The notes under the pieces are model-generated. The model saw only the letters and a program-made list of their open reading frames with translations, was not told the DNA's origin and did no database searches. From Lascolabacillus massiliensis (GTDB lineage Bacteria > Bacteroidota > Bacteroidia > Bacteroidales > Dysgonomonadaceae), in contig NZ_CTEJ01000002.1 of assembly GCF_001282625.1 (NCBI RefSeq), forward strand, positions 808,501 to 872,500: a DNA stretch of 64,000 nucleotides, given 5' to 3'. Position 1 is the stretch's first letter. Every line of letters begins with the position of its first letter. This document shows, one piece after another, positions 25,146 to 33,314 of this stretch. The translations under genes were made by a program, and so were the position numbers.

Positions 25146-26573
25146 TCATATTTTAGAAAGCTCAACAAAATCATCAGGTAAATTCACAAGATATAACGTT
25201 TGAGTTGCCCTTGTAACCGAAGTATATAACCATCTGTAAAAGCTTTCACCAAGATATGATTCCTGTATATATCCTATATCCAAAAAAACATTTTTCCATT
25301 CACCGCCCTGTGCTTTATGACAGGTAACTGCATATCCATATTTTGTTTGGAGGGCATTAAAATAAGGATCTTCTTTTACCTTCTTATATCTGAGTCGTTT
25401 CTGAGAAATATCACTATAATCCTCCATTACATTAGTGAAAAGCTGATTATTCTGCTCTGATGTTAATCCCGGCACTTCTGTATGTAAAACATCTAAATTT
25501 ATCTTGGCTTCAAATTCGATATCATATTCACGATGATACAAAACAACATTGCAGAACCTGAAACCATACAACTCCTCCTGATCTCTTACACGTTCAACTT
25601 CTACAAACTCTCCATTGGCAAGAAAGTCAAGATGTTCATACTCTTCAATCCAGAAATAGTTGTTTTTGGTAATCATGAGAATATCACCTGTTGAGAGCTC
25701 TTCTTCACGAAATAAAACAGTATTCCTTATCCCATTATTATATGCGTTTACACGCTTATTGGAACGGGAAATTATAATAGTTTCCTCTATTCCGTCACGT
25801 GAATAAGCATCTGATATCTCGTAAATCAGATCTTTACCTGTAATTCTTTTAACATCTGCAAAACCTTCAATTTTAAGCTTTGGAAAAACATCAGTTGCTT
25901 GCATTGCCAGTGAGTCTCTCAAATAAGTTGCGTTGTGGAGAATTCCTGACTCGATCTCCTGCCTCACAATATCTGTAAGATTAGCTTCCGTAACATGCAA
26001 TGAATATGATTTCAGAACCTCTGTATCGAGAGCGGGACTAAACTCCTGTTTAACAGGCGGTAACTGGGCATCATCGCCAATCAAAAGGATCCTGCAGCCT
26101 TCTGCAGAATAAACATACTCGATAAGGTCATCAAGTAATCTTCCTGTTCCAAATACCGAAAAATCAGGGGATTCATTATTAATCATTGATGCCTCATCAA
26201 CTATAAATAGCGTATGTTTATGCAGATTCTCCGACAAGGTAAACTGCATTGTCCCTTCAGACATCTTTTGCTGTCTGTAGATCTTTTTGTGTATTGTATA
26301 TGCCTTCTGTGCTGCATAACCTGAAAACACTTTCGCAGCTCTGCCTGTAGGAGCCAGTAAAACAGTTTTTTGGTTAAATTGGGACATTGTTCTAACAAGA
26401 CTACCGATTAATGATGATTTACCCGTACCGGCATATCCGGTAAGTAAAAAAATGTGGTCGCCATCATTTGAAAAAAGAAATGCTGTAAGCTTTTCTAAAG
26501 CATGGATCTGGTCACTCGTAAAGTTGTATGGGAAATTTTCATTGATTTTCTCAATAAAAAAGCTATTTATCAT
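25146..26573 (-). CDS. RecD/Pif1-like ATP-dependent helicase
   Basis: Superfamily 1 helicase-type ATPase. Walker A GYAGTGKSSL near residue 44, Walker B IVDEASM, motif GDDAQLPPV, and the C-terminal UvrD/RecD2-like block YAVTCHKAQGGEWKNVFLD with TSVTRATQTLYLV. I place the start at ATG 26573 (475 residues, MINSFFIEKINENFPYN), because the 69 in-frame codons upstream have no conserved look and overlap the promoter and start of the divergent gene at 26689. Likely role in DNA repair or replication; the exact reaction is not deducible. Confidence 0.88.
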   Translation of the reverse strand: MINSFFIEKINENFPYNFTSDQIHALEKLTAFLFSNDGDHIFLLTGYAGTGKSSLIGSLVRTMSQFNQKTVLLAPTGRAAKVFSGYAAQKAYTIHKKIYRQQKMSEGTMQFTLSENLHKHTLFIVDEASMINNESPDFSVFGTGRLLDDLIEYVYSAEGCRILLIGDDAQLPPVKQEFSPALDTEVLKSYSLHVTEANLTDIVRQEIESGILHNATYLRDSLAMQATDVFPKLKIEGFADVKRITGKDLIYEISDAYSRDGIEETIIISRSNKRVNAYNNGIRNTVLFREEELSTGDILMITKNNYFWIEEYEHLDFLANGEFVEVERVRDQEELYGFRFCNVVLYHREYDIEFEAKINLDVLHTEVPGLTSEQNNQLFTNVMEDYSDISQKRLRYKKVKEDPYFNALQTKYGYAVTCHKAQGGEWKNVFLDIGYIQESYLGESFYRWLYTSVTRATQTLYLVNLPDDFVELSKI

Positions 26574-26623
26574 TTTTTGTGGTAATTTTTCCAGTAAAAG
26601 TAGCATAATTATCATTCTTTTTC

Positions 26624-26631
26624 TAAATTTG
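26624..26631 (+). promoter_or_regulatory. Putative -7 element for the gene at 26689
   Basis: TAAATTTG fits TAnnTTTG and lies 57 bases before the ATG. It would fall inside the upstream in-frame extension of the divergent helicase, which supports the shorter helicase start. Confidence 0.45.
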
Positions 26632-26688
26632 TAGTCTAAAATCAAAAAATCAATATTAAAACAGTATAAATTAAAAAAAGAAAAGTCC

Positions 26689-27396
26689 ATGAAAGTTGTA
26701 ATGAGAGTGCTTTTAGCAATAGCCATTGTTCTTTTAGCTTGGGTAAGTTGGAAAAGTATCCAGGGTCCAATTGATTTCAATGCTGAAGTTGCAAAACGAG
26801 ATCAGGCAGTTATCCAGCGCTTAATGGATATCCGAACAGCACAAGTTGCTTTACGCTCACAGACAGGCTCATACACCGCTAGTTTTGATACACTTATAAA
26901 TTTTATCAAAACTGGTAAGATTGCTACACTCGTTAGAGAAGGAGACCTTACTGAGTCTCAATTAGAATCAGGAATGACAGAAGTAAAGGCAATGGAAATT
27001 ATCAGAACTGGAAATGAAGCAAAAATAAAAGAAGCCGGTTTATGGGATAACGAAAAGAATGCCCCTCAGTTAGTCAGAGACTCAATTTTCTCTCCCGCAG
27101 TTGAAGTTCTCTATCCAAATCGCACTAATTTTTATCCCGATTCAATTAAATTTGTTCCGTATGCTCCTGCAGGTACAACTTTCCAGATGGGTGTAGATTC
27201 ACTTATTACAGCTTCAGGCTACCCAATTCAGGTATTTGAAGCAAAAACTCCATACACTGATTATTTAGGAGACCTTGACAAGAAATTACTTGGACAGAAA
27301 ATTCAAGAAGTTCTTGATCGCCCGGGCAAGAGATTCCCAGGTATGCAGGTAGGTTCACTTGAAGTTGCTAACAATAACGCAGGTAACTGGGAATAA
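26689..27396 (+). CDS. Conserved membrane-anchored protein of unknown function
   Basis: 235 residues. One N-terminal hydrophobic helix (about 5-22, VLLAIAIVLLAWVSW), without lipobox, then a soluble domain presumably on the periplasmic side. The helix-rich start (AEVAKRDQAVIQRLMDIRTAQVALRSQTGSYTASFDTLINF) recalls the N-terminal anchor and stalk of pilin-like or secretion pseudopilin proteins, but I see no prepilin peptidase site. First gene of an apparent operon with DUF3822 and rsmD. Confidence 0.8.
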   Translation: MKVVMRVLLAIAIVLLAWVSWKSIQGPIDFNAEVAKRDQAVIQRLMDIRTAQVALRSQTGSYTASFDTLINFIKTGKIATLVREGDLTESQLESGMTEVKAMEIIRTGNEAKIKEAGLWDNEKNAPQLVRDSIFSPAVEVLYPNRTNFYPDSIKFVPYAPAGTTFQMGVDSLITASGYPIQVFEAKTPYTDYLGDLDKKLLGQKIQEVLDRPGKRFPGMQVGSLEVANNNAGNWE

Positions 27397-27417
27397 TTAG
27401 TTATGATTGACTGATTT

Positions 27418-28233
27418 ATGTTTCTACCGGAGAATATAGATTTAGCAAATTCAGAGAAATATAGATTATCCATTCGGTTATCACCGAATGGATTTTCTTT
27501 TTATTTTCATTCCTCTGAGAACCCCGATATATTTCACTTTCAGAAAACTGATTTAAGTAATAAGTTATCATATATTGATAACATCAAGAAGATAATATTT
27601 GATCAGGGATTCTTCAGCAGTCCTTTCAATAAAACCACAGTTATACTTGTTTCTCCCCATTACACTATCGTACCTAAACCCTATTTCGATGAGAGAAAAA
27701 GTAAGGATATTATGGATTTCAATTTCCATAATCTAAAAGGTACAATACTTCATAACTCTTCAGAATCTGATAAGTTATCTGTATTGTTTAACATGGACGA
27801 GGATGTGCATTCTTTTCTTACAAGACATTTAAGTAATCCTGAGTTTAAACATCACACATCGTCACTTCTATGTTTTTTTAACACATACAAACAGAAAGAA
27901 AATCAAAAAAAGTGCTTTGTAGACTTTCATGATGGCTTTGTTTCGATATACAGCTATCTTGAAGATAAGCTTCTATCAGCATTAACATTTCCCGCTAATA
28001 GCAAACAGGATATAACTTATTATATTGCGAGCATCTGGGAAAAACAGTCGTTCGACCAAACCAAAGATTGCCTCTATTTATGTGGTGAGATCGATTCACA
28101 CTTATCAGTTATAAGCGATCTGAAGAGATTAATAAACAATGTTGAAAGAGTGGAGTTGAAACCGAAAGCAAAAATTTCGGCTGAAGAGATGCGAGTATTA
28201 CCAACTGATGTAATTGCTTCCTTATGCGTATAA
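27418..28233 (+). CDS. DUF3822 family protein
   Basis: 271 residues, cytoplasmic by appearance. The pattern LSIRLSPNGFSFYF near the N-terminus, VILVSPHYTIVPKPYFDE (about 75-92) and CFVDFHDGFVSIYSYLEDKLL (about 161-181) resemble the DUF3822 family, found in Bacteroidota next to rsmD. The fold recalls an actin/ASKHA-like split domain, but function is unknown. Its end overlaps the rsmD start by 10 bases, so translation is probably coupled. Confidence 0.75.
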   Translation: MFLPENIDLANSEKYRLSIRLSPNGFSFYFHSSENPDIFHFQKTDLSNKLSYIDNIKKIIFDQGFFSSPFNKTTVILVSPHYTIVPKPYFDERKSKDIMDFNFHNLKGTILHNSSESDKLSVLFNMDEDVHSFLTRHLSNPEFKHHTSSLLCFFNTYKQKENQKKCFVDFHDGFVSIYSYLEDKLLSALTFPANSKQDITYYIASIWEKQSFDQTKDCLYLCGEIDSHLSVISDLKRLINNVERVELKPKAKISAEEMRVLPTDVIASLCV

Positions 28234-28754
28234 TAAGCGGAAAATATAAATCAAGAAGGATTCAGGTACCCACTAATCTTAAAGCGAGACCAACAACCGA
28301 CTTTGCAAAAGAGGGCCTTTTCAACGTTCTCAATAATTATATTGATTGGGATGATACATCTGCACTTGACCTGTTCTCAGGTACAGGGAGTATAGCACTA
28401 GAGCTTGTTTCAAGAGGATGCAGCCGCGTTGTTTCTGTTGAATCAGAGCAGCTTCACTGGCGATTTATAACAATTGCAAAGGAAAAACTTGAAGCAAGTG
28501 AACTATATCCATTAAAAGCCGATGTTTTCAAATTTTTAATTTCATGCAGAGAACAGTTTGATCTGATATTTGCTGACCCCCCTTATGATTTAAAAGAGGT
28601 TGACACAATACCCGATCTTATATTAGATAAAAATCTTCTCAAACCTGATGGTCTTCTGATATTGGAACATTCAAAATCTCACGATTTCACAATGCATCCC
28701 CGATTCAACAGAGAGCTAAAATATGGCAGTGTTCACTTTTCATTTTTCATCTGA
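28224..28754 (+). CDS. rsmD: 16S rRNA (guanine(966)-N2)-methyltransferase RsmD
   Basis: Methylates G966 of 16S rRNA. 176 residues, typical for RsmD. N-terminal MRIISGKYKSRRIQVP and RPTTDFAKEGLFNVL are family hallmarks. The SAM-binding site is ALDLFSGTGSIALELVSRG (about 47-65), and the catalytic motif IV is FADPPYDL (about 113-120). Overlaps the DUF3822 gene by 10 bases. Confidence 0.95.
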   Translation: MRIISGKYKSRRIQVPTNLKARPTTDFAKEGLFNVLNNYIDWDDTSALDLFSGTGSIALELVSRGCSRVVSVESEQLHWRFITIAKEKLEASELYPLKADVFKFLISCREQFDLIFADPPYDLKEVDTIPDLILDKNLLKPDGLLILEHSKSHDFTMHPRFNRELKYGSVHFSFFI

Positions 28755-28845
28755 AACTGCTGAAGCTCTTACTCTTATCACTTCCTGTCATTGCTATTCC
28801 TTTTTAAACGGTATACAATTACAAGCTGGTCTCATTATTAATTTC

Positions 28846-28853
28846 TATTTTTG
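28846..28853 (+). promoter_or_regulatory. Putative -7 element of the BtuB-like receptor gene
   Basis: TATTTTTG fits TAnnTTTG, 25 bases before the ATG. The 124-base leader region shows no GCCACTG B12-box, so no cobalamin riboswitch is supported. Confidence 0.4.
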
Positions 28854-28878
28854 CACTTCGTTATTAATAATATAAAAT

Positions 28879-30921
28879 ATGGATAAAAAGCAATTTAAAG
28901 AGACTAAAGCATTTCGGTTCAAACGATTCGCACGAAAGTCATACAGTATATTCAACAGTATACATAAGGTGGTAACCATCGGTGTATTATCGGGTTGTAC
29001 ACTTATGTCTGCTCATGCAGCATCAATTGATCCGGTTGAACAGATTTTTATTAAGACCGACTCAGAGTCTATCCCTCCAACTGAACTTGATGAAGTTGTG
29101 GTCACCGCTTCCAAAGTAGCTTTGCCAATAAATATGGCTGCAAAGCAGGTGACAGTCATAACAAGCAAAGAGATTGAGCGTGCACCGGTCAGGAGTATTG
29201 AAGATCTATTAAATTATGTAGCAGGTATTGATATACTGCAACGCGGACCGCACGGCGTACAGGCGGACATATCCCTCAGAGGTGGTACTTTTGACCAGAC
29301 AGCTATCCTGTTAAACGGTGTTAACCTAACAAATCCTCACACAGGACATTACAATTTCGACATTCCAATTAACCTTTCAGATATTGAACGAATAGAGATA
29401 GTTCAAGGCCCATCCTCCCTTGTTTATGGAGCAAGTGCATTTTCCGGCGGGGTTAACATTATAACAAAGAAAGATAATGAGTCGGGCTTCTACACAAAAC
29501 TGGAAGGTGGAATGCATGGAATGTTTGGAGCTGACGTCAGAGGCTCTTTCGCAAATGATAAATCCACACATTCACTCTCTGCAGGATATAAGAGATCGGC
29601 AGGTTATATCCCAAACAGTGATTACAATATTTACAATCTCTTGTGGCAGAGCAGATTTAAAGTCAATGGCACCAATATTGATTTTCAGTCGGGACTGAAT
29701 GATAAAGCATATGGAGCAAACACATTTTATACAGCTGCATATCCCAATCAGTATGATGATACGCAGGGTCTGTTTTTTTCAGTAAAGGGAGAAAGCAGTG
29801 GTAAAATCAAAATCACCCCTCACATCTATTGGAGCAGACATTATGATGAATTTCAACTTATTAGGGAAGGCACACCCGATGTTCCCGCATGGTATACTGA
29901 TCACAATTATCACAGAAGTGATGTTTTCGGTATGAATTTACATCTGCAGTATGCATCACAACTGGGTATCACAAGCTTTGGTGGTGAGTTCAGGAATGAA
30001 GGCATATTAAGTAATGTCCTTGGAAATACAATTGATAACCCTATAGGTAAGTACTCTAAATCGGATAACAGGACAAACATTAGTTATTTTGCTGAGCATA
30101 ATTTTATACTCGATCGCGTAACTTTCTCGTTGGGTGGATTAATTAACTACAATACAGCAGTAACTGATAAATTTGAGTTCTATCCGGCAATAAACGGATC
30201 GTTCAGAGTTAATGACAAGCTGAATCTGTATGGTTCATGGAACAGGGCAAGTCGAATGCCAACATTCACCGATCTCTATTATACAACTGCTACTCACATC
30301 GGAAACAGCAACCTTGAGTCGGAACTTTCCGAAGCATTTGAAGTTGGAGCTAAGCTCAATAATTATCTGATTAGCGGATCAATTGCCATTTTTTATATGG
30401 AGGGAAAGAATATGATCGACTGGGTGAAACCATCGCCCGATGCATTGTGGGAGTCAACTAACCATACTCAGATAAACAAAAAGGGTATGGATTTAAACCT
30501 TACATTAAATATTAAGAATTGGTTTGGAATTAATCAGCCTATGAATTCTTTAAATGCGGGACTAATGCTTCTTGATCAGGAGAGAGCAGATGATGAACTT
30601 ATATCTAACTATATATTGAATCATTTGCGTCATAAACTGACAGTGGGATTACATCACGATCTGATAAAAAATTTATCAGTGGCATGGAATTTTAGATGGC
30701 AGAAGAGAAACGGTTCATATGTTAGTTATATCGATCTACAGCCGGGTGAAAGAGTTGATTATGCTCCTTTTTCTATTCTGGATGTCCAAGCAAATTATAA
30801 ACTTAATAATATTGATCTATTCATTAATGCGAATAATATATTCAACACTAAGTATGTAGATTTAGGTAATATTCCTCAACCCGGATTCTGGTTATCCGGC
30901 GGAGCTGCAATAAAACTGTAA
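28879..30921 (+). CDS. TonB-dependent outer-membrane receptor, BtuB-like
   Basis: 680 residues: TonB box region DEVVVTASK (about 72-80), plug domain (about 85-200, with VTVITSKEIERAPVRSIEDL, ISLRGGTFDQTAILLNGV and GPSSLVYGASAFSGGVNIIT), then the beta-barrel to a terminal aromatic strand. It lacks the CarboxypepD domain and SusD partner of glycan transporters, and the plug resembles vitamin B12/siderophore receptors. The N-terminus is odd: about 30 basic and aromatic residues (FRFKRFARKSYSIFNSIHKV) precede the hydrophobic core of the signal peptide. Substrate is unproven: no cobalamin riboswitch or transport gene is nearby. Confidence 0.88.
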   Translation: MDKKQFKETKAFRFKRFARKSYSIFNSIHKVVTIGVLSGCTLMSAHAASIDPVEQIFIKTDSESIPPTELDEVVVTASKVALPINMAAKQVTVITSKEIERAPVRSIEDLLNYVAGIDILQRGPHGVQADISLRGGTFDQTAILLNGVNLTNPHTGHYNFDIPINLSDIERIEIVQGPSSLVYGASAFSGGVNIITKKDNESGFYTKLEGGMHGMFGADVRGSFANDKSTHSLSAGYKRSAGYIPNSDYNIYNLLWQSRFKVNGTNIDFQSGLNDKAYGANTFYTAAYPNQYDDTQGLFFSVKGESSGKIKITPHIYWSRHYDEFQLIREGTPDVPAWYTDHNYHRSDVFGMNLHLQYASQLGITSFGGEFRNEGILSNVLGNTIDNPIGKYSKSDNRTNISYFAEHNFILDRVTFSLGGLINYNTAVTDKFEFYPAINGSFRVNDKLNLYGSWNRASRMPTFTDLYYTTATHIGNSNLESELSEAFEVGAKLNNYLISGSIAIFYMEGKNMIDWVKPSPDALWESTNHTQINKKGMDLNLTLNIKNWFGINQPMNSLNAGLMLLDQERADDELISNYILNHLRHKLTVGLHHDLIKNLSVAWNFRWQKRNGSYVSYIDLQPGERVDYAPFSILDVQANYKLNNIDLFINANNIFNTKYVDLGNIPQPGFWLSGGAAIKL

Positions 30922-30951
30922 TAAACCATATTCAGTTTTTCATATATATAG

Positions 30952-30985
30952 TCCCCTTGAAAAATAAAAAATCATTTCAAGGGGA
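30952..30985 (+). terminator. Terminator-like hairpin after the BtuB-like gene
   Basis: TCCCCTTGAAA (30952-30962) pairs perfectly with TTTCAAGGGGA (30975-30985) around a 12-base A-rich loop and is followed by TTTATC. It lies 31 bases after the stop codon. Confidence 0.75.
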
Positions 30986-31104
30986 TTTATCAATATTAAG
31001 GATCTATAACGTTAAAGGATGTGCTGTTTTTAATTTACAGTAAATTGATTTAAGTATAAACCTATTTCAGGACTAGACAATATCCTCGCCCAATGATCGC
31101 TTAT

Positions 31105-31154
31105 AGATGACTTATACATACCTTATATATGGATAAGGTATGTATAAGTCATCT
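31105..31154. repeat. 22-bp perfect inverted repeat before the ECF sigma gene
   Basis: Arms 31105-31126 and 31133-31154 are perfectly complementary around the 6-base spacer ATATGG. The core is CTTATACATACC. There is no T-tract on either side, so a simple terminator is less likely than an operator, a structured leader or a small mobile-element remnant. It is 105 bases before the sigma-factor start. Confidence 0.85.
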
Positions 31155-31258
31155 TCGGACATGGTTGATCTGATCTACCCATGAATCAGCTCCATTTTAT
31201 ACTTTGAATTTATTTTGCTTAATTTGTATAACTAACAATTTGATTCTATACAGAACAA

Positions 31259-31798
31259 GTGAATGACTCATCGAATCTGACAAAATTATATAATCTGTAT
31301 GTGAACGACCTGTTCACATATGGTGTATACCTTGGTTTTGATAGAGAAGTTGTGAAAGATGCGATTCATGATGTTTTTGAGAAAATTTCAACTAAAAGTA
31401 AGACTCTTGAAGAGATTACTAATATTAAGTTCTACCTGTTCAGGTCATTGAAAAACAGACTTTATGATATTCAAAGAGGAAATAAGAATCAAATAGGATT
31501 AGAAGGAATAGTTGCAGAGGATTCCAAGTCTTTCCAGATAAATGTAAACATAGAGGATCATTTTATTGAAGAGGAGGAGAGAATAGAGATAAAGAAAGAG
31601 ATAGAGGAGATGCTTAACTCTCTGACTGACAAACAACGTGAGATAATTTATCTTAGATATGTTCAGGAATATGACTATAAACAGATATCTGAACTACTGG
31701 ACATTAATATTCACAGCTGCAGAAAACTTGTTTCTAAAGCAATAAGCACACTTCGGAAAAAATATGGAGTTATGGTATTGCTTCTTCTTATACATTAA
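31259..31798 (+). CDS. FecI-type ECF RNA polymerase sigma factor
   Basis: 179 residues. Region 2 (about 8-70, LYNLYVNDLFTYGVYLG then AIHDVFEKI, FYLFRSLKNRLYD) and region 4 (about 118-166, LTDKQREIIYLRYVQEYDYKQISELLDI with the recognition helix) are the sigma-70 ECF layout. The start appears to be GTG at 31259: the only nearby ATG (31263) is out of frame and an in-frame stop lies 18 bases upstream. It precedes a FecR-type anti-sigma gene and an STN-bearing SusC, so it probably drives the mannan PUL when substrate is sensed. Confidence 0.9.
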   Translation: MNDSSNLTKLYNLYVNDLFTYGVYLGFDREVVKDAIHDVFEKISTKSKTLEEITNIKFYLFRSLKNRLYDIQRGNKNQIGLEGIVAEDSKSFQINVNIEDHFIEEEERIEIKKEIEEMLNSLTDKQREIIYLRYVQEYDYKQISELLDINIHSCRKLVSKAISTLRKKYGVMVLLLLIH

Positions 31799-32009
31799 TG
31801 CCATAATCGGGTTATGAAAACAATTTTTATTTAGCGATACACTCATACTGCTGGAAACCACCGACTTGAGTAATTTTCAGATCTACCCGATTGTTAAATT
31901 TACAAGATTTTTTGAAAAAGAGGGGATAATTATATTATATAATCGTCTCTTATGGGAGTATGTACATTGAGTATATTCTCCTTTATTTATATATTTTAGA
32001 TATAAAACG
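31799..32009. other. Gap between sigma and anti-sigma genes
   Basis: 211 bases without a credible ORF. An 8-base inverted repeat, AATCGGGT (31805-31812) and ACCCGATT (31885-31892), spans about 70 bases. The size of the gap suggests the anti-sigma gene may have its own promoter, but I cannot point to one. Confidence 0.4.
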
Positions 32010-33194
32010 ATGAAAAATATTACTTATTCTGATCTATTACATGATATAAAATTCATACGCTGGCAGTTAGTCCCGGATGAACAACTTGATAACTATTGGA
32101 AAGAACTTATTGAGTTAAACCCGGGACTGGATAAAGAGATACAAAAAGCCGCCTTATATCTGAAAAGTGATGGATTGAACAAGAGTTTACTAGGCTCAAA
32201 TGAGCAAGAGGAACTTTTAAATAGAATACAGACTACTATTCATAATAAAAAAAGAACCAGGATTGGCCGACGACTTATAGCATCTGTTGCTACCTCTGCT
32301 GCCTGTGCAGTGTTAATTATACTGTTTACTATGTTATTTAAAGACAATGACACAGAATCAGAGTTTAATGGAGGCATGATTGTGGGTGAGTTGCTTAATA
32401 GTGAAGATGTGCAGCTTGTAACAAATAACAATACAATTTCATTTAATGATAACATAGAGATTTCCCTGGATGAGAAAGGAACAGCTCAGATAAATCAGAG
32501 AAATAAAGAGATAAAAAAGATTGAGTTAAAGAGAAATGATCTGAACTCTTTGATCATTCCTTTTGGCAAAAGATCAGACCTGATACTGGCCGATGGTACT
32601 AAAATATGGCTTAATTCAGGTACAGTTCTTGAATTCCCTGCACAATTCGATGAAAATGAACGTGTAATTAATTTAAAATCAGGTGAGATCTACCTGGAAG
32701 TAAAGCATGATGACAATAAACCTTTTTATGTTATAACACAAGACATTAGAGTGGAAGTGCATGGCACCTCTTTTAATGTAACTTCATACGATAACTTAAA
32801 CTCAACAGTGATACTGGTTGAAGGGCATGTTTCATTAAGAAAGAATGGAGTAAATAGATCAGTGTCATTATATCCCAATGAGTTAGCGGTATATAACTCT
32901 GAATCACTGGAATTTGATAAAAAGGAGGTTAATGTAGAGGATTACACAAGCTGGAAAGATGGTTATCTGTCACTAAATAAAACACCTATGACAGAGGTAT
33001 TGAAAAGGATTAGCAGGTATTACAACTTATCATTTAACTATGACAACAGTGTGGAATTACAGAATAGAAGTTGTACTGGCAAGATTCAGCTTTCGGAGAA
33101 TCTTGAAAATGTAATGACAACTATCTCTCTGCTAACATCAACAAGCTACGAAATTGAAAATAATCGCATATATATTACCAATGAAAGTAAATAA
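32010..33194 (+). CDS. FecR-family anti-sigma factor
   Basis: 394-residue single-pass inner-membrane regulator. A cytoplasmic N-terminal part (about 1-85) would bind the sigma factor. A transmembrane helix (about 88-110, LIASVATSAACAVLIILFTML) follows, then a periplasmic FecR domain (about 185-285, with FGKRSDLILADGTKIWLNSGT and VEVHGTSFNVTSY) and a C-terminal DUF4974/STN-like domain (about 325-392, with MTEVLKRISRYYNLSF). It receives the signal from the STN domain of the SusC downstream and controls the ECF sigma factor upstream. Confidence 0.93.
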   Translation: MKNITYSDLLHDIKFIRWQLVPDEQLDNYWKELIELNPGLDKEIQKAALYLKSDGLNKSLLGSNEQEELLNRIQTTIHNKKRTRIGRRLIASVATSAACAVLIILFTMLFKDNDTESEFNGGMIVGELLNSEDVQLVTNNNTISFNDNIEISLDEKGTAQINQRNKEIKKIELKRNDLNSLIIPFGKRSDLILADGTKIWLNSGTVLEFPAQFDENERVINLKSGEIYLEVKHDDNKPFYVITQDIRVEVHGTSFNVTSYDNLNSTVILVEGHVSLRKNGVNRSVSLYPNELAVYNSESLEFDKKEVNVEDYTSWKDGYLSLNKTPMTEVLKRISRYYNLSFNYDNSVELQNRSCTGKIQLSENLENVMTTISLLTSTSYEIENNRIYITNESK

Positions 33195-33206
33195 AATTTT
33201 AAGCCT

Positions 33207-33293
33207 ATGAAAGTGAAAAAGAAAAAACTACCCAGAGAGAGAAAAAATCAGAAATGCCAACCGAACAGGTTTACTAATTTCTTAGTTCAGTAA
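33207..33293 (+). CDS. Possible 28-residue basic peptide
   Basis: A short ORF between the anti-sigma and susC genes, ATG at 33207, TAA at 33291. The product begins MKVKKKKLPRERKNQKCQ and is strongly basic. No homologue is known to me, and the 120-base gap may be only untranslated leader. Weak candidate. Confidence 0.2.
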   Translation: MKVKKKKLPRERKNQKCQPNRFTNFLVQ

Positions 33294-33314
33294 TTAACTA
33301 AATTTGAAAAATTT

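Larger units (their letters stand above)
30922..31258. other. 337-base intergenic region: terminator plus long inverted repeat
   Basis: No ORF of note. It holds a terminator-like hairpin at 30952-30985 and a 22-bp perfect inverted repeat at 31105-31154, both listed separately. The final 100 bases before the sigma-factor start are AT-rich with no -33/-7 pair that I can support. Confidence 0.7.

Noticed and set aside
26574-26780. 69-codon N-terminal extension of the RecD-like helicase
   Set aside because: It overlaps the divergent gene and its promoter, and the family-like sequence begins at the ATG at 26573.
28755-28878. Possible cobalamin riboswitch before the BtuB-like gene
   Set aside because: Only 124 bases are available and no B12 box or matching stems are seen.
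33299-33306. TAAATTTG -7-like element before the mannan susC
   Set aside because: It is only 9 bases from the annotated ATG and has no -33; the gene is expected to depend on the ECF sigma factor. Probably chance in AT-rich DNA.
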